A program made the translations under genes and the position numbers. From contig JAPOYR010000011.1 of assembly GCA_026706485.1 (NCBI GenBank), forward strand, positions 645,588 through 709,587: a stretch of 64,000 bases of DNA. The letters are read 5' to 3'. Below, piece by piece: positions 1 to 7,661 of this stretch. The notes beneath the pieces were generated by a model. The model did not search any database. It saw only the letters and a list, made by a program, of their open reading frames with translations, and was not told the origin of the DNA. This DNA comes from Chloroflexota bacterium. Lineage in GTDB: Bacteria > Chloroflexota > UBA11872. Every line of letters starts with the position of its first letter. Positions within the stretch are counted from its first letter, which is position 1.

Positions 1-305
1 GCGAGCGTCACGATGAACCACGCCACGCCACGGCGCTCGACGGTCGCGCCCTCGGGCAGCAGGTCCGGGTTGACGAGCGGCGGGTCGGCGTCCGACGTGC
101 CACTGTCCGTCGACGACTCCTGAGTGTCTGACGGCGGCGGGTCGGTGACGGCTTCGAGCACGTCGATGCGCCGGGCATACCACAGGCGTTTCAGCCTGTG
201 GCGATTGGCCAAAAGCTCCGGTGCCACCGGAGCCCCGCGCTCAACGGGATGCTCCGGCGTTGACATGCCAACCCATTGGCCTGGATTGCGCCAGACAACC
301 GTCAT
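1..305 (-). CDS. Partial hypothetical phage protein, C-terminus beyond window
   Basis: An open frame runs off the left edge. About 101 codons are visible, from ATG at 305 or an in-frame ATG at 266. The visible part has a basic stretch (ANRHRLKRLWYARR), a Ser/Asp/Pro-rich linker, then VERRGVAWFIVTL at the edge. It lies just downstream of the capsid gene, where head-completion or tail genes are expected, but no family is recognised. Two short perfect hairpins fall inside the frame (CACAGGC/GCCTGTG near 181-200; GCTCCGGT/ACCGGAGC near 214-233). Neither start has a clear Shine-Dalgarno. Confidence 0.5.
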   Translation of the reverse strand, partial: MTVVWRNPGQWVGMSTPEHPVERGAPVAPELLANRHRLKRLWYARRIDVLEAVTDPPPSDTQESSTDSGTSDADPPLVNPDLLPEGATVERRGVAWFIVTL

Positions 306-355
306 CGTCGGTCGCAAGCGACGCGGCCACCAGGGCAACCGCCGTTGCTGCGGCA

Positions 356-1384
356 CTAGACGATGTCGTTGAAGTGGTAGCCCAGGACGTCCGAGGTCAC
401 CTTGAAGTCCCAGGCCATGTCGATGGCGACGAAGTCGGAGAGGCGGTCAGACTTGCGGTAGCGTCGAATGCGCATGCCCTCTTCCTCCATCCCGAGGAAG
501 CCCTGCCACGCGAACGTATAGCCCGCCGACGCCTCTTCCATGCCGGGTGCCTCGGCCGAATACATCAGCAGGGCGTCGCTCTGGGGCCCGATGAAGGACC
601 TCGACGAGTCCGTTACCCCTTCGTTGGTCGTCTCGCGAATGGCCTTCATGACCATGATGTTTGGAATCTCCAGCAGTTCTGCCAGCCGCTGGCGATTCGC
701 CATCGCCGGACCTCCGGGCGTTTGGCCGGCATTGAGACGGCCGATCACCTCATCGTGATGGCGCAGCACACGGTAGGTCGTGCTGCCCAAGACCAAGGTG
801 TTCGGCTCCTTGCCGGTCCACTCCCGCATCCGATCCTTCGCCTCGTCGATTCGGAGGATCGGGTCAACGCCAGTGGCATTCCACTTCTTCACCTGGTTGT
901 TGCCGAAGTCGCGCGGGCTGAAGCTGCCAGCGGCTGTCTCGCCACTGTTCACGCCGTCCTCTCGAAACGCCCACGTGCCGTCCTTGAACGCCAGATCGGT
1001 CCAGCGCTTCTCGAACCTGATCATGCCGCTGGCGGTGAGGCGGCGGGTAGCCGCGCGATCCAGACGGATGACCCTGTCGACGTTCGCGCGCTCCTCGTCC
1101 GTGACCGGCGTGGCCTCGGCCCAGACGCGGCAGTCGTACGTGTCGTGCGACAGCTTGTGCGTGCTGATCACGGGCGGGTCGCCAGGGGCGCGCTCTTCCA
1201 TTTCCGAGCGGAAGAACGTCTCGATCGGGTAGACGTAGTACGAGTTCGACTGATTCATCACGGGGATCCTCGGGAACGCCCGTGAGGCGACGAACCCATC
1301 GGCGCCCTGCATGAACGCAATGGACATGTTGGTCAATGGGCGATTGACATGGACATCGCCCGGCGACGGTTGCGTGTAGGCCAT
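356..1384 (-). CDS. Major capsid protein
   Basis: 342 aa, the main shell protein of the phage head. The N-terminus (MAYTQPSPGDVHVNRPLTNM) and the regions SYYVYPIETFFRSEM, DAKDRM-like helix and EPNTLVLGSTTYRVL match the family of tailed-phage capsid proteins found in Mu-like and related prophages: an N-terminal anchor, then a helix rich in Glu/Arg, then the Asn/Thr/Leu strand before the C-terminal domain. It follows the decoration and scaffold/protease genes in the usual head-module order. The start ATG has AGGAGGT a few bases upstream. Family assignment is from memory, without alignment. Confidence 0.85.
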   Translation of the reverse strand: MAYTQPSPGDVHVNRPLTNMSIAFMQGADGFVASRAFPRIPVMNQSNSYYVYPIETFFRSEMEERAPGDPPVISTHKLSHDTYDCRVWAEATPVTDEERANVDRVIRLDRAATRRLTASGMIRFEKRWTDLAFKDGTWAFREDGVNSGETAAGSFSPRDFGNNQVKKWNATGVDPILRIDEAKDRMREWTGKEPNTLVLGSTTYRVLRHHDEVIGRLNAGQTPGGPAMANRQRLAELLEIPNIMVMKAIRETTNEGVTDSSRSFIGPQSDALLMYSAEAPGMEEASAGYTFAWQGFLGMEEEGMRIRRYRKSDRLSDFVAIDMAWDFKVTSDVLGYHFNDIV

Positions 1385-1396
1385 CGATCAGACCTC

Positions 1397-1861
1397 CTAG
1401 GCCGTGTGCGGCGCCGCGATGTAGCCCGCGGCAAAGCGGAAGATGTCTCCTGCGGACGCGCTCTCGATTGCAATCCCGATGCCCATTTGGTCCTGTCCGA
1501 GCGAGCCCAGATCGGCTACTCCCGCGACGGATCCCGCCGCGTCGGTGCCCGACGCATGCGGAATGACGATCTGGCCGGCGGTGATCGAGGCACCAGCTCG
1601 CACCTTGAGGATGCCGCCGCCGCCGATGTGCGCGATGGAAACCGCGCTGCCAACCGGCGGGGTGCGCGTACCGACGTCCGATGGCGACTCTGAGGTGCCT
1701 TCGGCGATGACGCCGAGGACGACGTCCGTTGACCGAGCCGCGGCACCGCCAGCGAGGACGACCTGGCCGGACGAATTGACCTTGACGATCTTTGCAAAGT
1801 CGCCGACGAAGCTCGCTCCTCGCGGCATCGAGATCGTGACATCAGCTTGGGTGGTTGCCAT
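1397..1861 (-). CDS. Capsid decoration (cement) protein, DUF2190-like
   Basis: 154 aa. Gly/Ala/Val-rich beta protein with an early FAKIVKVNSSGQVVLAGG and a later VRAGASITAGQIV. This pattern is typical of small capsid-cement proteins of the DUF2190 type, which bind the outer capsid surface and stabilise the expanded head. It lies between the scaffold and the capsid gene, 12 bases upstream of the latter. The gene begins directly after the scaffold stop region. Function is inferred from composition and position. Confidence 0.7.
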   Translation of the reverse strand: MATTQADVTISMPRGASFVGDFAKIVKVNSSGQVVLAGGAAARSTDVVLGVIAEGTSESPSDVGTRTPPVGSAVSIAHIGGGGILKVRAGASITAGQIVIPHASGTDAAGSVAGVADLGSLGQDQMGIGIAIESASAGDIFRFAAGYIAAPHTA

Positions 1862-2965
1862 CTAGCTCTCCTTCTGCTCCACCGTCTGGGTCAACGTCTG
1901 GTCGTAGAGCTTGCTGCCTTCGGGGCTCTCGACGGCCTTGGCGTAGGCCCCGTGGTAGGTCCCGCCATCGCGCTCCTGGATCCCCTTCGCCATCTTGTCG
2001 AGCTTGTCCTCGGGCGATCCCGGGCTGGCGTCGCTGCCGACGCCGCGCGTCTCGAACGCTTTCGCCATTTCGGCGTTGCTGGACTTGAGAGCCTCCAGCG
2101 CGGTATTGCGCTGGTCCTTGTCCTCAATGGACTCGACAGACCTCAGCAAGGCCGCGCGGGACTTGACGTCGCCGGTCAGGTGCGACAACTCGGTCTCAGC
2201 GCGCTTTTCGAAGGCGGCCTGCTCGCGCTCGGCCTCGTACTTGGCGAGCTTGCTGGCCTGCTCGTCGATCTCCCGGGCCTGGCTGATCGCCAGTTCGCCC
2301 GCCGACTTCCGCAACTGCACGCCCTTGGCGGTCGTGTAGACCACCGGATCGGCGTCCTCGGCTGCCTTCTGGACTTCCTTGATTTCGGCCTGGCGGTCGT
2401 CCGCCGACTTCTCGAGAAACGCGTCCTGGGCGTCCGTGTCGTCTTCGAGCTTGTCGAAGTGCGCCCGCTCGTCGGCGTTGAGCCCGAGAATCTTGGTGAG
2501 CCGGTCGACCTGCTTTTGCAGCTTGTCGTCCCCGCCGTCGCCGCCGCCCTGTGTGCCGTCGTCCGCCATTGGGTCTTGTCCTTTCGTGAGCGCAAGCATG
2601 GCCTGCGTCAGGGCTGCCTGGTCAATGGTGTGCGTGTGGCCGGCGACCATCGCCAGCTTGAATTTGCCATCGATGTCTCGGCCGATGGCGTGGGAGTGAG
2701 TCGTGTCGTCGTCGGTGCCCATCGCGTGGGTGACCCAGATGTTCATCTTCCCGTTGCCGTACTTCGACACGATTACGCCATGCTGGTGGCCGTCGGTTTC
2801 GCCGGTCAGCAGGTCCGCCAGCTCCTTCTGAATCGGCTCGCCGGCCTTGGGCGTGGGCTGCTTGTCCCGCCGCTTCATGATCGCGGCCTTGGCCGGCTTG
2901 TGCGCCGGGGCGCCGACGCCGCTCCACTCGCGGATTTCGAGGTCGTACAGCTCGCGCTTAGCCAT
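1862..2965 (-). CDS. Phage scaffold-like head protein with His-rich N-terminal domain
   Basis: 367 aa from ATG 2965 (a TTG nine bases upstream is also open). The N-terminal half carries two His clusters, GHQHGV (about residue 60) and GHTHTI (about 113). An acidic Gly/Asp linker follows, then a long charged helical region rich in Lys, Glu and Ala (about 150-290), typical of scaffolding proteins. The start overlaps the stop of the upstream protease gene by 8 bases (ATGGCTAA), so the two are translationally coupled. Role inferred: internal scaffold cleared by the protease during head maturation. The His-cluster domain is unexplained. Confidence 0.65.
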   Translation of the reverse strand: MAKRELYDLEIREWSGVGAPAHKPAKAAIMKRRDKQPTPKAGEPIQKELADLLTGETDGHQHGVIVSKYGNGKMNIWVTHAMGTDDDTTHSHAIGRDIDGKFKLAMVAGHTHTIDQAALTQAMLALTKGQDPMADDGTQGGGDGGDDKLQKQVDRLTKILGLNADERAHFDKLEDDTDAQDAFLEKSADDRQAEIKEVQKAAEDADPVVYTTAKGVQLRKSAGELAISQAREIDEQASKLAKYEAEREQAAFEKRAETELSHLTGDVKSRAALLRSVESIEDKDQRNTALEALKSSNAEMAKAFETRGVGSDASPGSPEDKLDKMAKGIQERDGGTYHGAYAKAVESPEGSKLYDQTLTQTVEQKES

Positions 2966-3419
2966 CGTCGTCAACCTCGCGACGGCGGGCTACGCCACCC
3001 ATCGAGAACCCCGTCAGCTCGCCGCTCTCGAACTTCGCCATCATCTCGGCGTCCGGTTTGAGAGCGACGAGGATGCCGTGCGTCTCGGATTCGATGCCGA
3101 GCGCCTTGGCGACGTCGGTCAAAATCGGGAATACGAACGGCACACCGCCGCGCTTTTCGACCTCGCCATCCGCGCCTTCGCGGTGCTCCTCGCCAGCGAT
3201 CTGCCAGTTTTCGACGAAGTTCAGCGCACCCTTGAGCAGCTCGGCCTCGGACACGTGCTCGTCGTGGGCGTCGAAGTAGCGGGCGCCCTTCTCCATGCTG
3301 ACGGCCCCGAAGCCAAAGACCAAGCCGAGCTTGGAATCGACCTTGGCTACTTTGCCCCGGATCTCGAAGGTGTCGGACAAGCGGTGCGGTGCTCCGTGCG
3401 TGCGCTGCGAGGGCCGCAA
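2958..3419 (-). CDS. XkdF-like prohead protease (S78_2 type)
   Basis: 153 aa from a TTG codon. Sequence features of the XkdF-like putative serine protease family are visible: FGFGAVS near the N-terminus, EEHRE (His candidate, about residue 78), VFPILTDVAKALGI, and GELTGFSMGG (Ser candidate, about 139) near the end. In the head module such proteases cleave scaffold and capsid proteins. The position between MuF/Com and the scaffold fits. No ATG is available at the expected start, so TTG 3419 is the best guess. Confidence 0.75.
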   Translation of the reverse strand: MRPSQRTHGAPHRLSDTFEIRGKVAKVDSKLGLVFGFGAVSMEKGARYFDAHDEHVSEAELLKGALNFVENWQIAGEEHREGADGEVEKRGGVPFVFPILTDVAKALGIESETHGILVALKPDAEMMAKFESGELTGFSMGGVARRREVDDDG

Positions 3420-3438
3420 CGGAGCACGGAGCGCGGGG

Positions 3439-3609
3439 CTACTGGCTCACGGAGTGCGCAGACTCTGCCGGAAGCGTACCACGAGTATTTTCGGCCTTAC
3501 AACGGCACACGATGCGCCAGGGGCGGGTGACCGACTCGGCGAGCACTCTGCGGCAGGCGTAGCACCGGGGTCGACGGTCAATGATCGGACGTCGCGTGTC
3601 GACGGTCAC
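3439..3609 (-). CDS. Com-like zinc finger protein (copy 1)
   Basis: 56 aa from GTG 3609, which overlaps the MuF stop as GTGA. The core RRPRCYACRRVLAESV then WRIVCRCKAEN matches the layout of Mu Com, an RNA-binding zinc finger that activates mom translation (CxxC, spacer, CxxC). Here the second pair is C-x-C, one residue shorter than in copy 2 at 9352-9543. Either the fold tolerates this or the copy is decaying. Metal binding and RNA binding are inferred from the family. Confidence 0.65.
   Translation of the reverse strand: MTVDTRRPIIDRRPRCYACRRVLAESVTRPWRIVCRCKAENTRGTLPAESAHSVSQ
3527..3584. repeat. 58-bp direct repeat, copy 1 (second copy 9461-9518)
   Basis: The segment matches 9461-9518 at 55 of 58 bases by eye. 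It encodes the conserved zinc-finger part of the two Com-like genes (3439-3609 and 9352-9543). The repeats are in the same orientation and about 5.9 kb apart, and they flank the portal, connector and terminase large subunit genes. Confidence 0.9.
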
Positions 3610-4559
3610 GACGCCACGCCGGCCTCGGGGATCACGGGCCGAGCCCGGCACCGGCAGAGGATCGCTTCTCCTGGGTGACCTTCCCCGGGCGGCTCGTCCC
3701 AGCGATGCTTCGTGCCCTCCAGCGCGGCGTGCGCGCGACGCACGCGCTCATCGCCCACCGTGCTCCAGATGTACTCCTCGATGCCGAGCTGTTGATGTCG
3801 CGCCTGGGTCAGATTGCCGATGGCCTTATTCGTTTGGTCACGGGTGATCCGGCGTAAATTCCACCCCGCGCTCTTGCCCTTCTCACGCACCACGCGCGCG
3901 AGCTCCTGCTGGTCGAAGGGCTTGTCCGCGAACGCCTGATTGATGCCTGCTCGCAGGTCGTCGCGCAGGCGCGTCGGCACCGTGCGGATCAGGCTGATGT
4001 TCTCCTGCCGCCAAGCGGTCATGAGCGGGCGGATAGCCGCATCGTCAAGTACGGGCCGGATGTCCACGCCCAGGGCGTCGCGAAACGTTTGGATCAAGCG
4101 GCGCCGCTGGTAGCCGCTGAGCCGGCGGGCTTGCTTGGCGATCTCACGCGCAACGAGTCCGTCCCGCCGCGTCGTGCGGAGCGGCACTTCGTCGAGCCGC
4201 TCGATGGCCTCGGCGGCCGCTACGGCGGTGCTGAGGCCAAGTCGGATGTTGCGCATGAGCGGACCAAGCAAGCCGCGGCGGATAGCCCGCTCGTAGGCCT
4301 GGGCATCACGCGGACGCGCACCAACGGGATCTGGTGCGCCAGCGGCCTTGGTGAGTCGACGTGCCCGGCGGGCGAGTCCATCCGCATACCGCTCGACCAT
4401 GAAGTCGATCTGGGCGCCGGTCAGCACGACGCCCCGCGGCGTCTCGGCTCCGCGGCGTTCGGCCTGCCCCTTGCGAGCGAGCAGGTCGGCGTTGCCCGAC
4501 TCAAGGATGCGACGGTAGCGGTCAACCGCCGCGGCGTGGACGACGATCTCGACGCTCAT
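3606..4559 (-). CDS. Phage head morphogenesis protein, Mu F-like
   Basis: 317 aa from ATG 4559, overlapping the previous stop as ATGA. The C-terminal domain reads EEYIWSTVGDERVRRAHAALEG, then HRWDEPPGEG and a final ILCRCRARPV. This is the signature of the MuF (gp30/gp7 of SPP1) minor head domain: the DxRVRxxHxxLxG motif and the Cys-containing end. The N-terminal part is helical and Arg-rich. MuF proteins sit at the portal and enter the head in a few copies. Position downstream of the portal fits. Confidence 0.88.
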   Translation of the reverse strand: MSVEIVVHAAAVDRYRRILESGNADLLARKGQAERRGAETPRGVVLTGAQIDFMVERYADGLARRARRLTKAAGAPDPVGARPRDAQAYERAIRRGLLGPLMRNIRLGLSTAVAAAEAIERLDEVPLRTTRRDGLVAREIAKQARRLSGYQRRRLIQTFRDALGVDIRPVLDDAAIRPLMTAWRQENISLIRTVPTRLRDDLRAGINQAFADKPFDQQELARVVREKGKSAGWNLRRITRDQTNKAIGNLTQARHQQLGIEEYIWSTVGDERVRRAHAALEGTKHRWDEPPGEGHPGEAILCRCRARPVIPEAGVAS

Positions 4560-4918
4560 GCGTGGTGTCCGGAGCCGTAGCCCTCGGGGTACGGAACCAT
4601 GGGCACAGTCTGGCCCGCGAGGTCGTGCGTGCTGTCGTCCAGGAACCGCCACTGGCCGTTCTCCACAAAGCTATGGCAGAGCGGTCGGCCTGGGTGTTGG
4701 CGCGCGTTGGCCAGCATGGACCCGACAAACGTCGGGGTCTGTTCGTTGCCGTCCCACGTCCAGACGGCCAACCCTTGGTCCTCCCAGTAGACCGCATCGA
4801 CGCGGAACCCGTGTTCGCACTTGCACGCCGGGCAGAACGCACCGAGCATCACGACCGTATCGGGCGCCCGCTCACCGCCGTAATACGCACGGAGCCACGG
4901 GCCGACGGCGTTGCTCAT
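4556..4918 (-). CDS. DUF6527-like protein
   Basis: 120 aa. Contains CPACKCEHGFRV, then VWTWDGNEQTPTFVGS, CHSFVENGQWRFLDDSTH and LAGQTVPM. This series matches the DUF6527 type of small phage or plasmid protein, which has a likely zinc site from the Cys pair and the later Cys/His residues. Function is unknown. It lies between a signal-peptide protein and MuF in the head module. Family call from memory. Confidence 0.6.
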   Translation of the reverse strand: MSNAVGPWLRAYYGGERAPDTVVMLGAFCPACKCEHGFRVDAVYWEDQGLAVWTWDGNEQTPTFVGSMLANARQHPGRPLCHSFVENGQWRFLDDSTHDLAGQTVPMVPYPEGYGSGHHA

Positions 4919-4921
4919 CCC

Positions 4922-5260
4922 CTAGCCTCTGACTGGCGTATACACGACGTTGCGGGTGATGCGCTCGGCACCTTCGCCGATCTGTTGCCATGTCACGCGG
5001 TAGCGGACGCCGTCGTCGAGCGTCGCGAAGCTCGAATGCGAACGCCACGCCTGCGGCGAGAATTTCGGATATCCGGGGGACCCGAGCTTCGTGCCGCCTA
5101 TCCGAAAGAGCGACACTCGCCGGATCAGTCGCGACCATGCCAATCCGGTTTTAGGGGCTTGCTGGACACCAGCCGCAATGACGGGCGATGCCAGCGCGAG
5201 CGCAACCGAACCACGGATCATTCCGCCGAGCATGGTGCGCCGGTCGAATCGTCTGCTCAT
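4922..5260 (-). CDS. Hypothetical phage protein with Tat-like signal peptide
   Basis: 112 aa. The N-terminus MSRRFDRRTMLGG, followed by a hydrophobic stretch ending ALASPVIAAG, looks like a twin-arginine (RRxxL) or Sec signal peptide. A small domain of about 80 residues with no recognised motif follows. The start overlaps the stop of the next upstream gene (5257-5544). An exported protein inside a head-gene cluster is unusual. It may be a cargo (moron) gene, but no function can be assigned. Confidence 0.6.
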   Translation of the reverse strand: MSRRFDRRTMLGGMIRGSVALALASPVIAAGVQQAPKTGLAWSRLIRRVSLFRIGGTKLGSPGYPKFSPQAWRSHSSFATLDDGVRYRVTWQQIGEGAERITRNVVYTPVRG

Positions 5261-5544
5261 CGGTCCGGCCTGTGATCATCCGCAGTCCTATCGTTCACTG
5301 GCGGCTCCAGCCAGCCCACGACCTGCTCGATCAACCACCACTGGGCGTCGCTGAACGCGAACCGGAGGCGATGTACGCTCAGCCCCTCGCGCAACGACGT
5401 GCGCCCGTACGTCCGCGACGCCGCATCCCAGTCTGCCACCATTTCGATGATGTCGAGGAACGACATGCGGATCGGCGCAGCGTGGTACTCGGGGTGATGC
5501 GGACTCACGGCGTAGTGGGCATAGCGCGGCGCGGTGAAGGTCAC
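5257..5544 (-). CDS. DUF5662-like protein
   Basis: 95 aa from GTG 5544, overlapping the upstream stop as GTGA. HHPEYH near residue 17, then FLDIIEMVADWDAASR and a C-terminal helix, match the DUF5662 family of phage-associated proteins (His cluster, then EMxxDWxAA). The His/Glu/Asp residues suggest a metal site. Biochemical role is unknown. Confidence 0.65.
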   Translation of the reverse strand: MTFTAPRYAHYAVSPHHPEYHAAPIRMSFLDIIEMVADWDAASRTYGRTSLREGLSVHRLRFAFSDAQWWLIEQVVGWLEPPVNDRTADDHRPDR

Positions 5545-6116
5545 GCCACGCCCTTGTTGCGTCCGTAGCGGTCCAGCGGGACGAACGAACTCTTGTCGCC
5601 AGTTCCCGTCACCACGGGAGCGGCCGGCGTGGCACCGGCCAACCACTGCCGAATCAGCTCTAGCGCCCGGGCATTCCCGACGCGGCGCACCAAGCGATCG
5701 GTCTTCCGGTGGAAGTAGGTGACGGCCTTTGGGCCGATGCGCTCGCTCTGCACATCGCCGTCGCTGGCGTCCCGCTCAAACAGGTACGGGTCGCGGGCAA
5801 CGGCGGCTGCCAGCAGGGCGGTGGCTTGCTCTAGCTGCACGGGGATCGAATTCGACCTGACTGTGTCGCCGTCACGCTCTACCAGCCCAGATCGCGGCCA
5901 TTCGTTGACCTGCGCTGTCGATGTCTTCGTGCCCGCCCATAGCAGCGTGTCGAGGTGCCGCGTAGCAGCGATCAGGTCGCGGCCCTTGGCATCGTCGTCC
6001 AGTGCGTTCCAGGTGGCCATGTACGCCGGATCCACCGCGAGATAGTTGTCGGCCTCGGCGACCGACGCATAGCTCACGTACTGCCGCTCGCCGATGGTGA
6101 GCATCGTGAGACTCAT
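5541..6116 (-). CDS. DnaT-like head-tail connector protein
   Basis: 191 aa. The beginning (SYASVAEADNYLAVD, AATRHLDTLLWAG) and the middle (IPVQLEQATALLAAAVARDP) match the so-called DnaT-like family found beside portal genes, whose members act as head-tail adaptors rather than primosome proteins. It is coupled to the portal gene by overlap (6113-6116) and followed by small genes of unknown role. Confidence 0.72.
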   Translation of the reverse strand: MSLTMLTIGERQYVSYASVAEADNYLAVDPAYMATWNALDDDAKGRDLIAATRHLDTLLWAGTKTSTAQVNEWPRSGLVERDGDTVRSNSIPVQLEQATALLAAAVARDPYLFERDASDGDVQSERIGPKAVTYFHRKTDRLVRRVGNARALELIRQWLAGATPAAPVVTGTGDKSSFVPLDRYGRNKGVA

Positions 6117-7642
6117 TCGTCGTCGTCCTCCGGGTCCACGTCCGCGTCGTCGTCGGGATCTGTGTCGTCGTCGGCGGCTTCGCTGGCCTTGCGTCTGGCG
6201 AGTGCCGCTTCGTCAGGACGGGTGAGTCCCAGCAGGTCGAGCATCTCGCCGTAGGCGGGGTCCTCGGGAAACAGCGGCGCGCCGGCCGTCGCCAAGTCGC
6301 GCAGCGCGCCGGCCGCCTGCTCGACGTCGGTATAGCCGACGGCCTCGGTCTTGATCTGGGGCATCATCTCGACCGGCCAGCCGTTAAGTCGCCAGATCGC
6401 CGCAAGCACGTCCTTTTGGACAGCCTTGCGGATTTCGACGAGCGCCCCCGTGACCATCAGATAGAAGGCGTGCGTCTTGTCCTTGCTCAATGCGAAGCTG
6501 CCCTGGGAGTCGCTTCCGAGCAGCAGCTGATCGACGCCGATGATGCGGGCGATTTCGCGGTTGAGGCGTTCAATGGCGGCAGCGTTCTCGGCGAAGCTGG
6601 TGGACGATCCCTGGAGCAACTCGACGTCCCACATGCGCGTCGTTGACGGTCGTTCGGTGTCGTCGGTGCCGCGATAGACCTCACTGTCCAGGAGCATGCC
6701 GAGTTCCGGGTTGCGGACGTGCTCCTTCACGAAGTCTGCCAGCGGTTTCTCAAGGCGCTTGCGGTCCGCCTCGGTGATGTCACCCGACTGGACTTTCTCG
6801 GCCAATTCGGTGAGCGGACCGCGGGCGATGGGGATTCCGCGCAAGTCGGTTTCGTGGCCGAATCCCTCGAGCTGCTCGTAGCGCGCGAGCCGCTTGGCTG
6901 GGGCGACCATCTGGCGAAACAGCCCGTATCCCTCGGGGCTGTCATCAAGTGAGTCATCGACGATGTAGAGCAGCTTCGCGCGCGGCAGGTAAATATCTTG
7001 GTAGGTCTGCGGGCTCGTCTGCCACACGCCGTGCACGACGCCCTTATTGTCGGTGTCCCACTTCTCGATAGTCACCTGCGCGCGGGGCGCGATATCGCGA
7101 ATCGTGATCAGGCCATCGGGACGACGGCCGGCCGTCCACTCCTGGATGCTGAACCCGTAGAAGGGATGCATGGCGGCCCGGCGCACGATGCGCGGCCACG
7201 TTCTCTCGGGATCCTCGGTCAGCATTGCCTCGGCAAGCTCAGCGTGGCGCCTGGCCTCTCCCTTCATGGCCTTGGTTTCGACCTCCACCGGCGCAAACGA
7301 CCACTCGGCGCCGCCGACTAGGTTGACGTAGTAGCGCACTCCGGCGGCCACGATTGCGGTGTTGGCCAGGATGTCCGAATAGGTGCGGTAGCGAGCATCG
7401 TGGGATGCAAGCTCAGGGCTCTTCTCGCGCGATTCGATATAGCCGCCGTAGAGCGCGGTGCCCGCGACGCCGAGGGTCTGCATCGGACTGGATCGGCGCG
7501 GACGTGGCGACAGCGGCCGTTGGCTGCCGAATCCCGAGCCTGACCTGCTCTGCTTTCGCGCGGGCCTGCGGGCGGTTCGGCGCGTCGTCGGTCGTCGCTG
7601 CCGCCGGGGCCTGCGACGGTTCGCCCGCCGTTTGTTCGCCAT
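6113..7642 (-). CDS. Portal protein, DUF935-like
   Basis: 509 aa from ATG 7642. A TTG six bases upstream is also open but less likely. After a very basic N-terminus, the central portion has YYVNLVGGAEWSFAPVE, FYGFSIQEW, RDIAPRAQVTIEKWD and YGLFRQMVAPAK, as in the DUF935/Mu gp29-type portal family. The C-terminus is an acidic Asp/Glu tail. The dodecameric portal forms the DNA entry vertex and binds the terminase. It lies directly after terminase large subunit, the normal order. Confidence 0.88.
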   Translation of the reverse strand: MANKRRANRRRPRRQRRPTTRRTARRPARKQSRSGSGFGSQRPLSPRPRRSSPMQTLGVAGTALYGGYIESREKSPELASHDARYRTYSDILANTAIVAAGVRYYVNLVGGAEWSFAPVEVETKAMKGEARRHAELAEAMLTEDPERTWPRIVRRAAMHPFYGFSIQEWTAGRRPDGLITIRDIAPRAQVTIEKWDTDNKGVVHGVWQTSPQTYQDIYLPRAKLLYIVDDSLDDSPEGYGLFRQMVAPAKRLARYEQLEGFGHETDLRGIPIARGPLTELAEKVQSGDITEADRKRLEKPLADFVKEHVRNPELGMLLDSEVYRGTDDTERPSTTRMWDVELLQGSSTSFAENAAAIERLNREIARIIGVDQLLLGSDSQGSFALSKDKTHAFYLMVTGALVEIRKAVQKDVLAAIWRLNGWPVEMMPQIKTEAVGYTDVEQAAGALRDLATAGAPLFPEDPAYGEMLDLLGLTRPDEAALARRKASEAADDDTDPDDDADVDPEDDDE

Positions 7643-7661
7643 ACCCAAAGGGTACAGGACG

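Noticed and set aside
221..1285. 354-aa plus-strand frame over the capsid gene
   Set aside because: Antisense of a conserved capsid protein; composition typical of a shadow.
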